Source of the DNA: Kluyvera genomosp. 3
GTDB taxonomy: Bacteria; Pseudomonadota; Gammaproteobacteria; Enterobacterales; Enterobacteriaceae
Reading direction: 5' to 3'
DNA length: 64,000 nucleotides
Assembly: GCA_002211745.1 (NCBI GenBank)
Contig: CP022114.1
Span: 1,830,645-1,894,644 of the forward strand
A model generated the notes under the pieces. The model was given only the letters and a program-made list of their open reading frames with translations. It was not told the origin of the DNA and did not search any database. Positions 48,327 to 58,579 of this stretch are shown piece after piece. The position numbers and the translations under genes were made by a program. The first letter of the stretch is position 1; each line of letters begins with the position of its first letter.

Positions 48327-51129
48327 ATGAACAGTGATCATCGCGTACTTAGCTCCTTTACCTTGCCCAATGGCACAGAGCTGAAAAACCGTCTGTTTAT
48401 GGCGCCTATGACGACGTGTTCGGGTTATTTCGATGGCTCAGTCAGCAGCGAACTGGTGGAGTACTACCGTGTTCGTGCCGGGCGTATCGGTACCATCATC
48501 GTCGAATGCTGTTTTGTTGATGACTTAGGCCTGGCTTTCCCGGGGCGCTGGGTATCGACAGCGACGATAAAATTGCCGGGCTGGCGAAAATTGCTGAAGC
48601 CATCAAATCCCAGGGTTCCAAAGCGCTGCTGCAAATTTATCACGGTGGCCGTATGGTTGATCCGAAGCTGATCGGTGGGCGTACACCGGTCGGGCCAAGC
48701 GCCGTGGCCGCACCGCGCGAAGGCGCTGCGACACCGGTCGCGCTGACCACGGCAGAAGTGGAAGGCATGGTGGGTAAATTTGGTGAAGCGGTGCGCCGCG
48801 CTATCCAGGCCGGTTTCGACGGTGTGGAACTGCACGGTGCTAATACCTATCTGATTCAGCAATTCTATTCCCCAAACTCCAACCAACGCGACGACGAGTG
48901 GGGCGGCAGCCGTGACAACCGCGCAAAATTCCCGCTGGCGGTGCTGGAGATCACCCACAAAATGGTGCGCCAGTATGCGGATGATGCCTTTATTATCGGC
49001 TATCGCTTCTCGCCGGAAGAGATGGAAGTCCCGGGATCCGCTTCGACGACACGATGTATCTGCTGGAAAAACTGGCCGCACGTGGCCTGGACTACCTGCA
49101 CTTCTCCGTTGGCGCGACCCTGCGCCCGTCTATCGTTGAGACCAATGACCCGACGCCGCTGATTGAAAAATATGTGGCCATGCGCTCTGAAACGCTGGCG
49201 CAGGTACCGGTCATGGGCGTTGGCGGCGTGGTAAACGACAACGACATCGAGAGCGCAATGGAACACGGTTACGACCTGGTGGCCGTCGGCCGTGCCTGCA
49301 TTGCTTATCCGGACTGGGCGGACCGTATTGCGGATGGCCAGACGCTGGATCTGTTTATTGACAGCACCCAGCGTGAAGCGCTGAACATTCCGGAACCGTT
49401 GTGGCGCTTCTCGCTGGTGGAAGCGATGATCCGCGATATGAGCATGACGGTGTCGAAATTTAAGCCGGGCGTGTTTGTGGAGACCGTTCAGGATGATGCC
49501 GGTGAACTGGTCATTAACGTAAGCCTGGAAACCGACCGTATTGCCGATATCGAGCTGACCGGTGGCGTCGATCAAGACGTTGAGTTCGTCACCAGCTTTG
49601 AAGAGATTCGTTCCCGTATTCTCGACGCGAATACACCACATGTTGACGCCATTTCCGGTGCAACCAGCCAGAGCGAGGCGGTGAAAAAAGCGGTCTCCAA
49701 AGCGATGGTGAAATCCAGTAAAGCGCTGGTGGCGGAAGAGGGCGGCGATGCCGCTGCGCCAAAAGCCTACGACGTGGTCGTCGTTGGCAGCGGTGGCGCC
49801 GGTCTGGCGGCGGCGATTCAGGCTCATGATGATGGCGCGAGCGTGCTGATCGTCGAAAAAATGCCGACCATCGGTGGCAACACGATTAAAGCTTCTGCCG
49901 GGATGAACGCGGCGGAAACCCGCTTCCAGCGCGTTAAAGGCATTCAGGATAGTAAAGAACTGTTCTACGCCGAAACGCTGAAGGGCGGTAAAAACAAAAA
50001 CAACCCGGCGCTGTTACACCGCTTTGTGGAAAATGCGCCGCAGGCGATCGAATGGCTGGCGGATCGCGGCATCATGCTCAACGACATCACCACCACCGGC
50101 GGCATGAGTATTGACCGTACTCACCGCCCGAAAGACGGTTCTGCCGTTGGTGGTTATCTCATCAGTGGCCTTGTGCGTAACGTCACGAAACGTGGAATTG
50201 ATGTCATGCTCGACACTTCGGTGGTCGATATTGTGATGGAAGGCGGCGAAGTGGCGGCGGTGCGTCTGCTGACCGACGAACAGGAAAGCGTCACCATTCC
50301 GACTCGTAGCATCATCGTGGCGACCGGCGGTTTCAGTGCTAACAGCGAGATGGTGGTGAAATACCGTCCGGATCTGGCGGGCTTCGTAACTACCAACCAC
50401 AAAGGCGCCACCGGCGGCGGCATTGCATTGCTGGAGCGTATTGGTGCTGGCACGGTGGATATGGGCGAAATCCAGATTCACCCGACGGTGGAACAGAAAA
50501 CCTCTTATCTGGTGTCGGAATCCATCCGCGGCGGCGGCGCAATTCTGGTGAGCCAGCAAGGCAACCGCTTCTTTAATGAAATGGAAACCCGCGATAAAGT
50601 CTCTGCGGCGATCATTGCGCTGCCGGAACATTACGCCTATATCGTCTTTGACGAACACGTCCGTAGCAAAAATAAAGCAGCGGATGAGTATATCGCCAAA
50701 GGTCTGGTGACCAGCGCCAGCACGGCGAGTGAACTGGCGGCTAAACTCGGATTAAACGAAGAGACTTTCCTGGCAACGCTTGCCCGCTATAACGATGCCG
50801 TGGCGAAACAGGACGACGAAGAGTTTGGTCGTAAAACCGCGCTGCGTGCGCCGATTAATGAAGGGCCGTTCCACGCGATTCAGATTGCGCCGGGCGTACA
50901 CCACACCATGGGTGGGGTAACCATTAATACCGAAACTCACGTGCTGAATGCGCAAAAGCAGGTGATTCCAGGCGCTTATGCTGCCGGTGAAGTGGTCGGT
51001 GGTATTCACGGTGGCAACCGTATTGGCGGAAACGCCGTTGCTGATATTATTATCTTTGGTACGCTCGCCGGCCATCAGGCTGCGTTGCGCGCGCAGCAGG
51101 TACCCTGGGCCATGCTGGAATCAGCATAA
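48327..51129 (+). CDS. Soluble NADH:fumarate reductase: OYE-like + FMN_bind + FAD_binding_2 domains
   Basis: Cytosolic fumarate reductase in three parts. Residues ~1-370 form an Old Yellow Enzyme-like barrel (LFMAPMTTCSGYF, GFDGVELHGANTYLIQQF). Residues ~375-475 are an FMN_bind domain with flavinylation motif DAISGATS, the threonine being about residue 447. The rest is a flavocytochrome-c-like fumarate reductase (VVVVGSGGAGLAAAIQA and HHTMGGVTINTETHVLN). No signal peptide. One G is missing at 48542-48545 and one at 49033-49035; restored length is 934 aa. Layout matches the Klebsiella pneumoniae NADH:fumarate oxidoreductase, whose FMN is attached by ApbE. The adjacent apbE supports this. Confidence 0.9.
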
Positions 51130-51197
51130 CGAACGGATGGCACAGTCCATAGCCCGGCGTTGCCGGGCTATTTCAGCTGAAGTGAAGGGGGATTTTG

Positions 51198-52163
51198 ATG
51201 TCAGATACCACTCGGGTATACAGTTATTCCGCTATTCTGATGGGCTCGCCCATCCTGCTAAAACTCTTCGTCCACGACGAGGCGCTCGCCTCCCGCGTGT
51301 TCCGTCTGATTAAACAGTATGAAGATCTGCTGACCGTAAACCGCGCTCAGTCGCAGGTGATGGATATCAATCATGCGGCGGGCCAACGTGCAGTGATGGT
51401 CAGTAGCCCGGTTTACGCCCTGATCAAATGCGCAAAAGCGGCAAGCGAGCTACCACAGAGTGCTTTTAACCTGGCGATTGGGCCGTTGGTGAAGCGCTGG
51501 CGGATTGGCTTTAAGGGCGACAGCGTGCCGCCAGCGGATGAAATTACGCATCTGCTGACGCTGACCAGGCACGAGCAGGTCATCCTCAACGACGACGATG
51601 AGAGCGTTTTTCTGGCGCAGCCGGGAATGGAGATCGATCTCGGTGCGATCGCCAAAGGGTATATTGCCGACCGTGTGCGCGATTTTTTACGTCAGGAAGG
51701 CGTGGCTCAGGGGCTTATCAATCTTGGCGGTAACGTACAAACGCTGGGCATGCCGGAAGGCGGGTGGTCAATTGGCCTGAAAAAACCGTTCTCTACCGCA
51801 GGCGCGATGATTGGCACGCTTGACGTCGAAAACAAGTCGGTCGTGACCTCCGGCGTTTATGAGCGATTTTTTGAACAAGACGGCCAGCTGTATCACCATA
51901 TTCTCGACCCGCGTACCGGCTACCCACTGAATAATGAACTCAATAGCGTGACGATTGTCAGCACAAATTCCATCGATGGTGATATCTGGACCACGCTGAT
52001 GTATGGCATGGGGGTCGAAAAGGGCTGTGCGGCGCTACGCGCAAGGCCGGATATTGAGGCGATTTTTGTGACGAAAAAGAAAGAAGTGGTCCTGTCATCG
52101 GCCCACCTCTATCGTTTCACGCTGCTGGATAACGAGTATCGCCTTACTGACAGTACTGTTTGA
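51198..52163 (+). CDS. apbE: FAD:protein FMN transferase ApbE, cytosolic type
   Basis: Attaches FMN from FAD through a phosphoester bond to Ser/Thr of D-x-x-(S/T)-G-A-T motifs. It has 321 aa and an intact frame, starting at the ATG at 51198. Motifs include EIDLGAIAKGYIADRV, INLGGNVQTLG, SVVTSGVYERFF and HHILDPRTGYPL with the metal-binding aspartate. There is no signal peptide or lipobox, unlike the periplasmic ApbE, so it fits a cytosolic client: the fumarate reductase 68 bases upstream. Its 3' end overlaps the convergent response-regulator gene. Confidence 0.93.
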   Translation: MSDTTRVYSYSAILMGSPILLKLFVHDEALASRVFRLIKQYEDLLTVNRAQSQVMDINHAAGQRAVMVSSPVYALIKCAKAASELPQSAFNLAIGPLVKRWRIGFKGDSVPPADEITHLLTLTRHEQVILNDDDESVFLAQPGMEIDLGAIAKGYIADRVRDFLRQEGVAQGLINLGGNVQTLGMPEGGWSIGLKKPFSTAGAMIGTLDVENKSVVTSGVYERFFEQDGQLYHHILDPRTGYPLNNELNSVTIVSTNSIDGDIWTTLMYGMGVEKGCAALRARPDIEAIFVTKKKEVVLSSAHLYRFTLLDNEYRLTDSTV

Positions 52164-52862
52164 GCAGGCCGTATTGTTCCGGCTGCAGGCGATAGCGATA
52201 GACCGGACGGCCTGTCGCCCGTAGTGAATACTGGTAAAGAGAATGTTGATTTGGGCAAGCCAGATCAGATATTTACGGCATGAAACGCGGGAAATATTCA
52301 CCGCCTGCGCCAGATCGTCGGTGGAAAACTCCGTTTCCGGATGCGCATCAATCCACTGGCACAGCGTGCGCAAGGTTTGCGGCGTCAACCCTTTCGGCAG
52401 CCGTTTGGTGTCTGCCAGTTCGGGCGAGCCACCGTGCAGCAGGCGGTCGACATCGGCCTGTTCATAGTAGGCGTGACTCCCCATCAGCTGCTTTTTCTCG
52501 CGCCAGCTCAGCAGCGCTTCTTCAAAACGCGGGAACTGGAAGGGCTTAATCAAATAGTCCACCACACCGTAGCGCAGCGAAGTCTGAACGGTGGCGGCAT
52601 CGGAGGCGGAGGAGATCATGATAACGTCAATCGCGCGCCCGGCGTTACGCACCTCAGGCAGCAGATCCAGCCCATTGTCCTGCTGCATATAAACATCCAG
52701 CAGGACCAGATCGATAGACAGCGCAGGATCCAGCAGCTTGTCTCGCGCCTGCTGGAGCGTTGAAGCGATACCGCAGCAGGCAAAACCGTCCACCCTCTCG
52801 ATATAGCAACGATTCAGGTCGGCCACCATGGCATCATCATCGACTATTAACACATTAATCAC
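52144..52862 (-). CDS. CitB/DcuR-type response regulator
   Basis: N-terminal receiver domain (MINVLIVDDDAMVADLN; phosphorylated aspartate in DLVLLDVYMQ; conserved lysine in LIKPFQ) and a C-terminal helix-turn-helix (FSTDDLAQAVNISRVSCRKYLIWL). Starts with GTG at 52862, sharing four bases (GTGA) with the kinase stop. One base is missing at 52218-52220; restored, the C-terminus reads HYGATGRPVYRYRLQPEQYGLLKQYCQ in outline and the length is 239 aa, equal to DcuR. The gene then overlaps the last 20 bases of apbE on the other strand. Probably activates the fumarate module. Confidence 0.87.
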
Positions 52863-54475
52863 GCGCTGTTCCTCTCGCTATCCCACGGAATATGTACAAA
52901 AAATTGCGTAAATACGCCAGGCTCTGACTCGACGGAAAGCGTTCCGCCAAGGTTCTCCGTCTGCTGACGGGCCAGGAACAGCCGACGCCGCGGTTTTCGC
53001 CTTTGGTTGAAAATCCTTTATTGAAAATAGCGTCGATGCGCACCGGGTCGATCCCCGGGCCATCGTCGCTGACTTCGGCACTCAGCCAGCCATTCTGGTA
53101 GTGTAGCAGCAGGCCAATTTCACCTTCGCCCTGGCCGGCCATGGCGTCCAGGGCGTTCTCAATCAGGTTGCCAAGCACGGTCACCAGAACCGCCACCTGT
53201 TCTTCGTTTGGATTATCGGGCACCAGACTCTCTTCAGCCAGCGTCAGATTCACCCCCACGTCGCCCGCGCGGTTGATTTTACCCAGCAGGAAACCGGCAA
53301 TAATCGGTGATTTTATTTTATGCTGCAGCGTACCAATATCCGCCTGATAGTTCTGAGCGGTTTGCAGAATGTAGTCTTCGAGCTTGTCGTAGCGCTTCAT
53401 GTGCAGTAACCCAAGAATGACGTGCAGTTTGTTCATAAATTCATGGGAATGGGCGCGCAGGGCGTCGATGTAGTTGACCAGCCCATCCATACGCTGCATC
53501 AACTGACTAACCTCGGTTTTATCGCGGAAAGTGCCGATGGCACCAATGACGCGCTTGTTGTTGCGCAGCGGAACGATGTTACACAGCAGCAGACGGCCGT
53601 TGCAGCCCATTTCACGGTCGGTCACCGGTGAGCCGCTGGCGAGCACTTCTTTGAGGTTAGTGAGCAGCGGCGCGTGTTGCTCAGCGCCTAATGCATGGGC
53701 ATCGGCAGAAAAAAGAATGTGACGCGCGGCCTGATTAATCAGGGTCACACGGCCTTTGTCGTCAACGGCTATAACGCCTTCGCGCATGGATTGCAGCATG
53801 GCCTGGCGCTGCTCAAACATCCTGGAGATCTCATGCGGCTCGAAGCCAAACAGGATATTTTTCAGCACGCGCACCAGCCCCAGATCCCAGCGTGCCGACG
53901 ACCGCGCTAAACAAGACGAACCAGATAGCGGTCCACCGCGCTGCGCTAATTTGTTCATCCACTTTCTGAAGTGAGATACCGACGATAGCCACGCCAATTT
54001 GCTGGTGTTGGTCATTGTAGATGGGCGTGAAGACGCGTAGCGCCTCGGCCAGTACGCCGTGGTTAATGGACAGATTCTCATGGCCTTTGAGCGCAGGCTG
54101 CAGATCGGCGCCGATAAAGTGCTGGCCAATCAGATGGGTGTTGGGGTGCGAGTAGCGCACCGCATCCATGTTGGTGATAACGGCATACAGCAGGCCATTG
54201 CGCTGCTGTACCGCTGTCGCAATCGGCTGAATGATATTGTGTTCAGGCGACCCGGTGAGCCCGCGTTTGATCTCCGGTGAATCGGCCAGCGTGCGGGCGA
54301 TGGCAAAGGCCTTGTCCTGCAGGCCGGTGCGAGTCGCTTTAGTGATCTGCATGAAATAGAAGGCGTAAACCACCAAAAGGACGGAAATAATCACGCTGCA
54401 CACCATTAGCGTCACCAGCGTACTGAGCTTCATCGGGCGCTTAGCCTGAGGTGGCTGTTGCGGCATATTGCGCAT
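52859..54475 (-). CDS. CitA/DcuS-type sensor histidine kinase
   Basis: Membrane sensor for C4-dicarboxylates or citrate. Helix 1 (about residues 18-40), periplasmic PAS-like ligand domain (SPEIKRGLTG, AVRYSHPNTHLIGQHFIG), helix 2 (WFVLFSAVVGTL), cytosolic PAS (MREGVIAVDDKGRVTLINQA), H-box LRAHSHEFMNKLHVILGLL and ATPase N-box LGNLIENALDAM. One base is missing at each of C 53886-53888, C 53878-53881 and C 52982-52983; restored length is 539 aa (DcuS 543). Ligand specificity is not certain from inspection; the gene context favours fumarate, malate or succinate. Confidence 0.87.
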
Positions 54476-54643
54476 GAAAACCTTCTATTATCAACGGCAA
54501 AAAATCATTATCGCCGATGTATCCCTTTTCTTAAAGCCATCGTGTCCTGACAAAACCAAACCTTTCTTTGTGACCGTACTCGCAGAGCTTTCCATACAAA
54601 ACACTTTAGTATTGTTGAAGAACCCATAATAAGGAGTCCGTTT

Positions 54644-55539
54644 ATGAGCATTAAGCTTGCAGGTTCAGTCATGGAAAGACGCAGTTCGACGACCGCTGAA
54701 ATTGACCGACTGTCCACTCACGATATGTTAAGTCTTATTAATCAAGATGATAAGATAGTTTCAGATGCTGTCACCTCCTGTCTTGATGAACTTACACGTC
54801 TGGTCGACCGCGCGGTGGCAACCTTAAGCCACGGTGGCCGGGTGGTGATTGTCGGCGCGGGCGCTTCGGGCCGTAACGCGGTGCTGGCCGCTAATGAGTA
54901 CGCGCCGGATGAAAAACATCCGCTGGTGGGTCTGATCGCGGGCGGGGCGCTGGCGATGCTGCACGACATGCGCGAGGCGGGGCAGGACTATAACCGCGGT
55001 GTGCTGGATCTGCAGGCCATCGGGTTTACACAAAAAGACATGCTGATCGGGCTCTCCGTACGCGGCAAAACACCGTGGCTATGGGGCGCCATGCGCCATG
55101 CTTGGTCATTGGGGGCGACAAGGGCGCTGATTACCCGCAACGTGCACAGCGAAGCCGCCGAGCTCGCCGATATCGTCATTGCCCCGCAAACCGGCGCGGA
55201 AGTGGTGGCGGGCTATGGTAATCCGAAGGCGATTCTCGCGCAGAAGCGTGTGCTCAATATGTTGACCACTGCGTTGGCCGTCCGTACTGGCCGGGTCTAC
55301 AGCAATATGCGTGTTGATATTCGCGGCAACACGACGCAGATGATGGAGCGGCAGATTGCGATTGTGATGGAGGCGGGGGCTGCACGCGCGCGGCGGCGAA
55401 AGCGGCGCTGGAAAGTTGTGACCATAACTGTAAAACAGCGGTACTGATGGTGCTTACCGGGATGGATGCCTGGAAAGCCCATGAACTGCTGGCGCAAAAT
55501 AACGGTTTTGTGCGTCTGGCGCTACAGGAAGCGCCATAG
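54644..55539 (+). CDS. MurQ-like SIS-domain protein
   Basis: Homologue of N-acetylmuramic acid 6-phosphate etherase. Restored length is 298 aa, exactly that of E. coli MurQ, after adding one G to the run 55375-55379. SIS fold: VVIVGAGASGRNAVLAANEY, GLSVRGKTPWLWGA and AQKRVLNMLTTALAVRTG. The glutamate equivalent to MurQ Glu83 is kept (AANEY), but the region of Glu114 reads MREAGQDYN instead of VEGAEDS, so by my alignment the second catalytic glutamate is replaced by glycine. It may have a different substrate or none. It stands alone, without a PTS or MurR partner. Confidence 0.8.
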
Positions 55540-55554
55540 CATAAAATCCACAAA

Positions 55555-55586
55555 AAAGCCCGCATGATGGAATGCGGGCTTTGTTT
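55555..55586. terminator. Bidirectional terminator, murQ-like gene and porin
   Basis: Stem AAAGCCCGCAT / ATGCGGGCTTT with loop GATGGA; T-rich on both sides. Confidence 0.85.
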
Positions 55587-55600
55587 TATCGGCGTTCTGA

Positions 55601-56778
55601 TTAGAACTGGTAAACCATACCGATGCCGACTACGTCATCGGTAGAGATGCCGTTTGCACTGTAGAACTGGGAATCTTCATCCAGCATGTTGATTTTGTAA
55701 TCCACATAGCTTGAGAAGTTCTTGTTGAAGTAGTAGTACGCGCCAACATCAATGTAATTCACCAGATCCTTATCGGAGAGGTCATTACGGCTATTGTTAT
55801 TGTGCGCCACAACGTCAACACCGCGAGAATATACCCACGCCAGAGACGGACGCAGGCCGAAATCAAACTGGTACTGCGCGGTAACTTCGAAGTTTTGCGT
55901 TTTGTTGGCAATACCCTCGTCACCATATGGCGTCATGTTGCGGGTTTCCGCATACATCATTGCCAGATAGACGTTGTTGGCGTCGTATTTAGTCCCAACG
56001 GTCCAGACGTCAGCTTTATCGCCGCCTGCGTTTACGCTGCCTTTTTGAATGTTAACACCAGCATAGCCAACCTGCTCGTTAGTACGATCAGAGGTAGCGT
56101 AAGCCGCACCAACGGTCAATCCTTGCAGTTCTGGGACGACATCGCTGAAGTCAAAGGTGGTAGACATGCTGTAGCCGTCACCATTCTGGAAACGAACGTC
56201 ACCGTGACCGTTTTTAGTGCCCTCCTGATCTTCAGTGGCGTTTGGACCTTCATTAGCCCTTGATACTGAAGCGCAAAGTTCCAGCCGTTTACCAGACCGA
56301 AGAAATCACTGTTACGGTAGGTTGCTACGCCGTTGGTACGGCCAACCATAAAGTTGTCGGTCCAGGTGTAGGAGTCGCCGCCGAATACCGGCAGCATGTC
56401 GGTCCAGCCTTCAATGTCATATACTGAGCCGTAGTTACGGCCATAATCGAAGGAACCAAAGTCGGCAAACTTCAAGCCAGCAAACGCCAGGCGGTTGAAG
56501 GATTTGTCACCAGCGCCTTCGGTGTCGTTAGCGTAGGTTTTGTATTCCCACTGGCCGTAGCCAGTCAGGTCGTTAGTAATCTGGGTTTCGCCTTTGAAAC
56601 CGATCTGCACGTAGGTTTCATCGCCGTCATCGCCAGCGTTGTCGGAAAATGTGTGACGTGCATCGACCTTACCGTACAGATCAACTTTATTGCCGTCTTT
56701 ATTATACATTTCCGCCGCATTTACCGCGCCTGCCATTAATAAGGCAGGAACCAGCAGTGCCAGTGCTTTAATTTTCAT
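55601..56778 (-). CDS. OmpC/OmpF-type general porin (OmpS/YedS position)
   Basis: Trimeric outer-membrane diffusion porin. The signal peptide [21 protein letters not shown] is followed by [21 protein letters not shown], the porin N-terminus. The loop-3 constriction is in [24 protein letters not shown], and the protein ends GMVYQF with the C-terminal phenylalanine. One base is missing at 56257-56259 (restored [19 protein letters not shown]); restored length is 392 aa. Location between a MurQ-like gene and yedR corresponds to yedS in E. coli, where the gene is broken; here it appears intact once the base is restored. Confidence 0.88.
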
Positions 56779-57043
56779 TATACTTTCCTTTGCATGATAA
56801 CGCATGTGAATAGAGTAACATCATCCGACGCTACAAGTTTGAATACTATATTGGGAGTTCAATTTGCCTCACGATATAAATGTAATAAAGTTATATTAAA
56901 TATTTCAAATGATTTCATTTATAATAAAAGTAATATGATTTAATTGCCTTTTATTTACGGGAGGTATCTAATTCATTGTATTATCTGTTTTTATTTTAGT
57001 TTTCGATGTACTTATAGATTTGTATTATGACTGTTTTTTAGCC
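56779..57043. other. Porin leader and upstream region
   Basis: 265 bases, very AT-rich, between the porin start and the small-RNA terminator. It contains the porin promoter and a long leader, as is usual for ompC-type genes. No OmpR site can be called with confidence by eye. Confidence 0.4.
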
Positions 57044-57135
57044 AAAAAAATCCCGACTGCACTGGCATACAGTCGGGAAGGTCACAAGTAAAAATATCTT
57101 GATGCATAAACAAAAGGCTAATAACGACAATAATA
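57044..57135 (-). ncRNA. rseX: Probable RseX small RNA
   Basis: A strong intrinsic terminator faces the minus strand: stem TCCCGACTG / CAGTCGGGA (57051-57059 with 57070-57078) followed by seven T (57044-57050). No protein gene lies upstream on that strand, so it should end an untranslated transcript of about 90 nt. In E. coli the 91-nt Hfq-binding RseX lies between yedR and yedS in this relative orientation and represses ompA and ompC. The call rests on position, orientation, size and terminator; the 5' end is estimated. Confidence 0.55.
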
Positions 57136-57494
57136 ATGACATCCCGCAAATAAAAAAGAAAGTGTTTTCTCTTTTTTAAATATATTGACAGTGAATATTA
57201 AGTGATAAATAAATACTATTTTATATAGGTGCAACTCTGAATTTCAGCGGTAAATAAGGCGCCTGATAAAACATTAATATTTGAAGAAACCATTAAACAT
57301 CTGGCTTAGCAGCTTGTTATGCGGCACAGAAACTGGCACAGGAACAAACTTGCCAGAGATCAAGTCAGTGACACTTCATGGTTTGAAGCCGATGCTGGAG
57401 GGTTTATCGTGCCGCTTTAATTGTTATAATGTGATTTGCGTCACACCATTTGTGTGGCGGCCGTTTGAATGATGTGTGTGATGAGAGTGTTTTT
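57136..57494. other. Intergenic region between rseX and yedR
   Basis: About 360 AT-rich bases. It would hold the rseX promoter on the minus strand and the yedR promoter on the plus strand. Short open frames here have no recognisable features. Confidence 0.35.
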
Positions 57495-57775
57495 ATGGAA
57501 GAAAAGATGGACCGTGGCCCGGAGGCAAGCTGGCGCTGTGGGTCTTTTACGCGTTTTGCGGCTACTTTGTCTGGGCGATGGGTCATTACATTTGGGTCAT
57601 CAGCGATGTGCAGACCATACCGGGAGCAACCATAGACGGAGAAATTGGCTCCACCAGCGGTAAGTGGCTTGGCGCGCTGCTGGGTTTTTTGGTCCTGAGC
57701 GTTGTTGGTGGGCTCCTCGGCGGAATAGCCTGGTACACGCGCCCTCGTCAGGCAGAGCAGGAAGAACGCTTCTGA
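57495..57775 (+). CDS. yedR: Small inner-membrane protein YedR
   Basis: 93 aa with two predicted helices (LALWVFYAFCGYFVWAMG and WLGALLGFLVLSVVGGLLGGIAW) and a charged tail (YTRPRQAEQEERF). One G is missing near 57533-57536 (GGAGGCA, expected GGAGGGCA), joining the N-terminal MEEKMDRGPEGK to the first helix. The start is uncertain: the ATG at 57495 has no good ribosome site, and upstream starts exist in another frame. Function unknown. Position before yedJ matches E. coli. Confidence 0.65.
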
Positions 57776-57817
57776 TATTGCTATGCTGAGGGCTGACACT
57801 CACTCAGGGATAATTAA

Positions 57818-58525
57818 ATGGATCTCACCGCATGGCAGCAGGACGTTGAGTTCTGGTTTAAAACACATGAATATAGTGGCGACGCATCACATGATATCGC
57901 CCATTTCCGCCGCGTCTGGCGCACCGCGCGACAGATAGCGGAAGGGCAGCCCGTCGATTTACTCGTCATCCTGCTGGCCAGCTATTTTCACGATTTGGTC
58001 AGTTTGCCAAAGAACCATCCCGATCGCGCACGCTCTTCCCAGCTGGCGGCGCAGCAAACCCTGGAGATCCTCCAGCGTGATTTCCCCCATTTCCCACCTG
58101 AACGTTACGATGCTGTCGCTCATGCGATAGCGGCGCACAGCTTCAGCGCCAGGATTCTACCGCAAACAGAAGAAGCGCGAATTGTCCAGGATGCCGACCG
58201 GCTTGAGGCGCTGGGTGCCATCGGTTTGGCCCGCGTGTTTGCCGTCTCGGGTTCGATGAATACGGCGCTGTTCGATGCTGACGATCCCTTCGCCGATCGC
58301 CGGGCGCTGGATGACAAAACCTACGCGCTGGACCATTTCCAGACCAAACTGCTGCGCCTGCCTGCGACGATGCAAACTGAGAAAGGGCGGGAATTAGCGC
58401 AAAAGAATGCTGATTTCCTGGTGCACTTTATGGCCAAACTGAGCGCCGAACTGGCGGGCGACCCGCTGTCGCTGGATGCGGATGTGCTGCGGCGATTCGC
58501 GCCACAAGAATCCAGCAAACTGTGA
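57818..58525 (+). CDS. yedJ: HD-domain phosphohydrolase YedJ
   Basis: 235 aa (231 in E. coli), intact frame. HD-superfamily metal site: [13 protein letters not shown] supplies the first histidine, [17 protein letters not shown] the HD pair, and [21 protein letters not shown] the last aspartate. Predicted phosphohydrolase of unknown substrate, cytosolic. Located directly upstream of dcm, as in E. coli. Confidence 0.93.
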   Translation: MDLTAWQQDVEFWFKTHEYSGDASHDIAHFRRVWRTARQIAEGQPVDLLVILLASYFHDLVSLPKNHPDRARSSQLAAQQTLEILQRDFPHFPPERYDAVAHAIAAHSFSARILPQTEEARIVQDADRLEALGAIGLARVFAVSGSMNTALFDADDPFADRRALDDKTYALDHFQTKLLRLPATMQTEKGRELAQKNADFLVHFMAKLSAELAGDPLSLDADVLRRFAPQESSKL

Positions 58526-58579
58526 TAATCTCGCCTTTATTTGCGCTTTCTTTTTCCTTTTCTGTATCTGGTCAAATTT

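Noticed and set aside
57450-57635. 61-codon frame beginning MCGGRLNDVC as the yedR product
   Set aside because: It lacks membrane segments; adding one G joins the following frame with two good helices, which fits an inner-membrane YedR.
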